Shown here: piece after piece, positions 59,601 through 64,000 of the stretch
How positions within the stretch are numbered: the first letter of the stretch is position 1
Layout of the letters: each line of letters begins with the position of its first letter
Assembly: GCA_903813345.2 (NCBI GenBank)
Contig: CAIIXF020000012.1
Span: forward strand, 10,434,432-10,498,431
Length of the DNA: 64,000 bases
From: Owenia fusiformis
Lineage: Eukaryota; Annelida; Polychaeta; Sabellida; Oweniidae
Direction of reading: 5' to 3'
The notes under the pieces: model-generated
Databases searched by the model: none
What the model was told of the DNA's origin: nothing
What the model saw: only the letters and a program-made list of their open reading frames with translations
Translations under genes and position numbers: made by a program

Positions 59601-60432
59601 AATAATATATACTATTAATTGGACGCATTTGTTTTAGGGGGAAGTATTGGAAAGGGATTTTACCCCAACTCAATCACTGACCACTACCGAAAAGCAATTA
59701 AAGCAAGGCCCTTTGACCTACCAATAACTGTGCAGGCGATTGCGCTTTGGGGTGAATTCACGAGGCGATTCTCCGATGGCAAGTTTTATGGAAAAGCCCA
59801 AAATCTTAGCAAGACTCTTACGGATGAATATAACAAAGCCTTGGAGAAGGTTGATGTTTTGATTATGCCAACATGTCAATTCAAAGCGCCGAAGCTACCA
59901 GAAGCCTCATTTGGTATAAATGGTAAGTAGAACATTTTTGATTAGCAAAACATATTAAGGGACGGACCAGATATTCATAAATTTTTTATTCATGTATGAT
60001 ATAAGCGTTTTTTTATTTCCCGTCGACCCAGACAGTTTCACAGCAATATGCTCACTATGTCATGATTTAATTCATCTATAAGTCGTTGTGGATAGGAACT
60101 TGATCGTACAAACAAAATAACAAACGTTCAACGATTCCAAAAGCAATATTTGTGATATGTTGACTTTGTCCCTCAATTGGTTTATTTATATCTTTTCGAA
60201 TTCATATCTTCGTCATATTTATATCTGTACATTTTCAGAGTTGCTAAGAGAAGGGCAATGTATGATCACGAATACAATGGCCGCCAACATCACTGGCCAT
60301 CCCTCAATCTCGGTAAACGCTGGCTACTCAGAGGGTTTACCAGTTGGTGCCATGATAACAGGACGACATCATGAAGACGCCACTGTCCTGCGAGTAGCCA
60401 AATCTTTGGAGAGTGGACCTAGATCGTCATAG
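56690..60432 (+). CDS. Amidase-signature hydrolase, copy 2 (9 coding exons)
   Basis: Exons are 56690-56825, 56917-57043, 57601-57773, 58267-58403, 58534-58806, 58943-59099, 59480-59533, 59638-59922 and 60239-60432, giving 511 codons plus TAG. Intron positions and phases are identical to copy 1. Exon 2 is two codons shorter and exon 8 two codons shorter. The triad is intact: [14 protein letters not shown] and DTAGSIRVP. Introns are much shorter than in copy 1. Exon 5 is nearly identical to copy 1 over 122 bp, although neighbouring exon 4 is clearly diverged. The 3' terminal codons and UTR are amplified in tandem just downstream. The start context is CACCATGTC, in line with the paralogues. Confidence 0.92.
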
Positions 60433-61030
60433 GCTGTCATTGTATTTGCAAATGACATGTTTGGATGAATGGAACATTGGACTGATTAATACTTTACGCC
60501 TGGGCTAAGCCACACATGAGGCAGGCAACCTAGATCCTGGACTTAGATCGTCATAGGCTGTCATTGTATTTGCCAATGACATGTTGGGATGGATGAAACA
60601 TTGGACTGATTAATACTTTACGCCTGGGCTAAGCCACACATGAGGCAGGCAACCTAGATCATGGACTTAGATCGTCATAGGCTGTCATTGTATTTGCCAA
60701 TGACATGTTTGGATGAATGAAACATTGGACTGATTAATACTTTACGCCTGGGCTAAGCCACACATGAGGCAGGGAACCTAGATCCTGGACTTAGATCGTC
60801 ATAGGCTCTCATTGTATTTGCAAATGACATGTTTGGATGAATGAAACATTGGACTGATTAATACTTTACGCCTGGGCTAAGCCACACACGAGGCAGGCAA
60901 CCTAGATCCTGGACTTAGATCCTCATTGGCTGTCATTGTATTTGCCAATGACATGTTGGGATGAATGAAACATTGGACTGATTAATACTTTACGCCTGGG
61001 CTAAGCCAAACACGAGGCAGGCAACTGCCT
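60415..61030 (+). repeat. Five tandem 124-bp units copying the end of amidase 2
   Basis: AGATCGTCAT (or AGATCCTCAT) recurs at 60421, 60545, 60669, 60793 and 60917. The first unit contains the real last codons and TAG of amidase 2. The other four repeat those codons, stop and 3' UTR (TTTACGCCTGGGCTAAGCCA). Copy 1 has a single diverged version after its stop, so the amplification is specific to copy 2. Confidence 0.93.
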
Positions 61031-62334
61031 CACCAATACTTTATAGAATAGTTTTTCAGATGTACTAACGATCTCGAAATCCATTGTATTGTAACAAGAT
61101 CATATTTAACTGTATTAAAATAAAAGATAATATAAATCGAATGCGAACAAGGAATAAAGTAAAGAGAATTAAGAGAAACATGTGTTCAATTCAGTTCGCC
61201 ATGTCGATAAAGGAATGGTATCGATGTGGAGAACTTCTTGAAAACACGTTTCTCTTAAACCAGTCATAAAAAATCTAAAAATTAAACACATCGTCAATTT
61301 AATGGTCATCTTATGAATTGTAACAATATAATTTGAAAAATATTTATACTTTCATCTATAATGTTTTAGAAAGCACATCAAACACTTGTTTTGTTCTTGG
61401 TATCACGTTTCCAGTGTGAAATGAAACATCTTTCCGAACATCATAGGAACAAAACGACATAAACACAAACATGTTTAGGCCCTCAATATTGTAATTGTAC
61501 AATGGAAATTTTGGTTGATTTTAAAAAAGTATCTTGTTAATGAAATTCTAAGGTTTAACATAATTTTTATTTATCTATTGTTGGGGGATTTTGAATACTT
61601 TTTTAAATTCAATCAAAATTCCCTTGTAACTATAATGTTGAGAGGTCTAAAAACATGTTGTATATGCTATTTCGTTCCAACAAGGTTCGGAAAGACATTT
61701 TATTTCATTCTCAAGAATTAGTAAGGAGCAAAAAAAGTGCACTAAAAATGTTAACAAAAACAGTTATATAAAATATTTCTAGATACTTTTCGCGTTAAAT
61801 TGTTTTCAATCAGTCAACATTACATAAAATACCGTATTTTTCACAGAATGTTTTCAATGATTGGTTTAAGAGAAAAACATTGTTGAATTCAGTTCTCCAT
61901 ATCGATACCACTCCTTTTTGAAAAAAATGAAAATAGATAAAAATGATTTTTTGGAAATGTAAAATTTGTGAATTTACCCGGGATGATATCAATATCATCC
62001 CTGATATAATCCCTCTAATCCTGATATCATCCCTGTCCCAATCCAACGTAATTGACGTTCACAAGAATTCTGGGAAATATATCTTGAAATTCAGTGTATT
62101 TTTATAAAATAAATAATTCGCAACAGAGTAGTGCTTCAAGAGCCCAGACAATACGATGGAAATAACAGCGCTCAAAATAAAACGACCCCTTTCCATCACG
62201 ATACGTTTTATTGCGTTTTTATAGCAACGGTGAGTCTAATATGAGTGTCGACGTGACATAGTATAGCGCATAGAACTCGACCTTGAGTATTAACCAGAGG
62301 AAGTATTACTAAAACACTTTTGCTGTATTTCATG
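61031..62334. other. Intergenic region between amidase copies 2 and 3
   Basis: It holds a weak inverted pair at 61216-61266 and 61856-61912 (GGTATCGATGTGGAGAAC / GTTCTCCATATCGATACC), possibly a decayed ~700-bp element. Just upstream of copy 3 is a GATATCATCCC-rich stretch (61983-62035). No gene seen. Confidence 0.4.
61119..61124 (+). promoter_or_regulatory. Candidate polyadenylation signal for amidase 2
   Basis: AATAAA just beyond the tandem 3' UTR units. If used, the transcript would include all five units. Confidence 0.4.
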
Positions 62335-63677
62335 ATGTCTAGTGAAAATAAAGAGGATGCCGGCATCTATGTTTCTCCAGCCATCAACCTACCGACGTTG
62401 GATCAGTTGAAGACTATATCTAAAGACCTTGGATTCCAGCTTACAGATGAGGAATTATTGCAACACCGCGGTAAGTACTTGTTACAATCGAAAGGCAAGC
62501 CATTTTGTATTGTAACGACAAGCGATTGAATTAAGCCTTTATAGCTCAGTTGATAGAACATCAGTCTTAGGATTTAAGGGTCCTTGGTTCGATCCTCATA
62601 CGGGGCATTGAAGTTACATCTTTCTCATAATCTGTATCTGGCTTGTTACACTGTGCTTGTTTAGTTATTTCCTTGGGGCTCCTTTCGATCATAAGAGTTT
62701 CATGAAATTTTAGGGAATTGAGTACAATGTTTTTCTAGAACATATGAAAGGTGCTCAGAAGGCATACCAGAGAGTCAGCGAGCTTGTGGAGCCGACACTT
62801 GAAGTTAAATACCCAAGAACACCCGGCCATCTCCCACATAAGGATGATAATCCAAACAATGCATGGTAAGATTTTCCGAGCGACCCCACTAGCAGTGTCC
62901 ACTCACCATCATTTTTCAAAACCATGCAATTTTTCATAATTCCGAGCACTTTAAAAGTGATTTTAGGGCAGAATCTGTCAAGTTTTAACCCCAAAGAGTT
63001 ATTCGGTGGAAACAATGCAATTTTGTCCAAAGCTAGTCCAAAGTAAATTGCCATTTTCTCATTTTGTGTGTGACAGCCGTGGCAAAAAATGATAAAAATG
63101 GCCCATTAAAGTAGGAGGAGTATGTAAGAGACGTGTCATTTCTATGGTCAATTCAAAGAAGAGATATACCTCTGGTGGATTTACTATAAAATATTAAAAA
63201 TGGCTATAGACAATATTGAATTAGATTTGGATGTAAATACCTATTATCAGTGACGTAAAAATTTAAACACATGCTCCGGATACCCTTATATCTATATATT
63301 TTACTGTCCCATCAAAAGCAATTGGGCAATTAAACAACTTTATTATTTCGGCTGTACAGTAATATAATCATGCACATTGTATTGTGGGAGATGTCAACTT
63401 GATTTGGCTACTGTGGACATGGAATAGAAGCGTTTGTATTTGTATTTATCGAGCAACCCTATTTAGAGAATTAATAAATAATGGAGTTAACTTGGTGTTT
63501 ACAGGGCATGGAGAACTGATATACAAGGCGCAAAGGAAGGCAAGTTGTATGGCCGTACAATTGCTGTCAAAGATAACATTGCAGTTGCCGGGGTCCCAAT
63601 GTCAAACGGTGGTAAAATATTCCAAGGCTTCGTACCTGAATTTGATGCAACTGTCGTGACTAGAGTACTGGATGCAG
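62335..63677 (+). CDS. Amidase-signature hydrolase, copy 3 (5' part, cut by window edge)
   Basis: Exons are 62335-62470, 62739-62865 and 63505-63677, with the same phases as copies 1 and 2; the gene continues past 64000. The last visible exon carries the catalytic-Lys segment ([12 protein letters not shown]) and matches copy 2 closely, so copies 2 and 3 look like the younger pair. The two Ser residues lie in exons outside the window, so activity cannot be judged. I place the start at the second of two adjacent in-frame ATGs (62332 and 62335), because it aligns with the MSTENKED start of copy 2; either could serve. Confidence 0.9.
62534..62606 (+). repeat. tRNA-like SINE head (in amidase 3 intron 1)
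   Basis: TATAGCTCAGTTGATAGAAC resembles an A-box/D-arm and GGTTCGATCC a near-consensus B-box, ending GGGGCA. The acceptor and T stems do not pair properly, so this is a tRNA-derived SINE or pseudogene, not a functional tRNA gene. Confidence 0.5.
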
Positions 63678-64000
63678 GTAAAAACAGATTTTTCCACAAT
63701 TTTGCAGTATTTTCAATTTCAAACTTTAAATGTTGTAGGGATTTGGCGATGGGATTTTAGTAAATAAAATATATAGCAAATTAAAGAGGAAATGCTTTAA
63801 TGGTAAATAGAACAAAATAATTGTCTGAGTTTTCTCAACGGTGAAATGATCATATACATGTAAGAGGTCAAAATTTGGCGCAGAATATTTGGTAAGGAAT
63901 TTTACAGTAATAGAATAAACGGTAGAATAAAAAGCCTGACACTATATATTTGTCCAAAATTATTTTTGCCAAACAGACAATAAGAGTTGACCCAAAGGAG

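Noticed and set aside
62534-62606. Functional tRNA gene
   Set aside because: A-box and B-box resemblance is good, but the acceptor and T stems do not pair and a related copy sits at 42611; interpreted as a SINE head.
46449-64000. Assignment of the amidases as FAAH orthologues
   Set aside because: The triad spacing fits the whole amidase-signature family. There is no N-terminal membrane helix, and the C-terminal block looks more like bacterial and fungal amidases.

Overview
This is a window of nuclear DNA from an animal. It is AT-rich, its genes are split by GT/AG introns, and no open frame looks prokaryotic. The recognisable genes are TMEM132, the ciliary gene TMEM17 and a multi-exon amidase family. 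Together with dense MITEs, foldbacks and satellites, they fit a marine invertebrate such as a lophotrochozoan or an invertebrate deuterostome. I cannot name the species.

Layout. (1) 1-40.5 kb, + strand: the 3' part of TMEM132, with seven coding exons at 1673-1868, 5443-5586, 9843-9953, 11040-11131, 12263-12566, 34599-34787 and 35188-36354, then a long presumed 3' UTR. Its start lies left of the window. The 22 kb intron 12567-34598 is a graveyard of nested repeats. Two inverted arms (about 13063-14960 and 26690-28052) enclose a 15 kb block. Inside it sits a 10 kb insertion (about 16170-26280) with subterminal CAACCATTG-type arrays, and that insertion has itself taken further insertions. A 105-bp satellite, a CCGT microsatellite element and several small elements follow. 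The intron ends in a 42-bp tandem repeat that copies the splice acceptor of the next exon ten times. (2) 41.3-45.8 kb, - strand: TMEM17 in four coding exons, encoding a four-helix protein of the ciliary transition zone. (3) 46.4-64 kb, + strand: three tandem paralogues of an amidase-signature enzyme. Two are complete, each with nine coding exons (515 and 511 codons), and the third is cut by the right edge after exon 3. All keep the same intron positions and phases. Copies 1 and 2 keep the Lys/Ser/Ser catalytic triad; copy 3 shows only the Lys exon inside the window.

TMEM17 and the first amidase are head to head, about 0.6 kb apart, and may share a promoter region. The three gene families have no obvious pathway in common. 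TMEM132 is a neuronal or cell-adhesion type membrane protein, TMEM17 belongs to the tectonic/MKS complex, and the amidases are probably soluble hydrolases of unknown substrate.

A recurring theme is small duplication at exon or gene edges: the TMEM132 acceptor (10 extra copies), the last ~19 codons plus stop of TMEM17 (1 extra copy), and the last codons plus 3' UTR of amidase 2 (5 units). Coordinates come from reading splice consensus and protein continuity by eye. No database search or transcript evidence was available.
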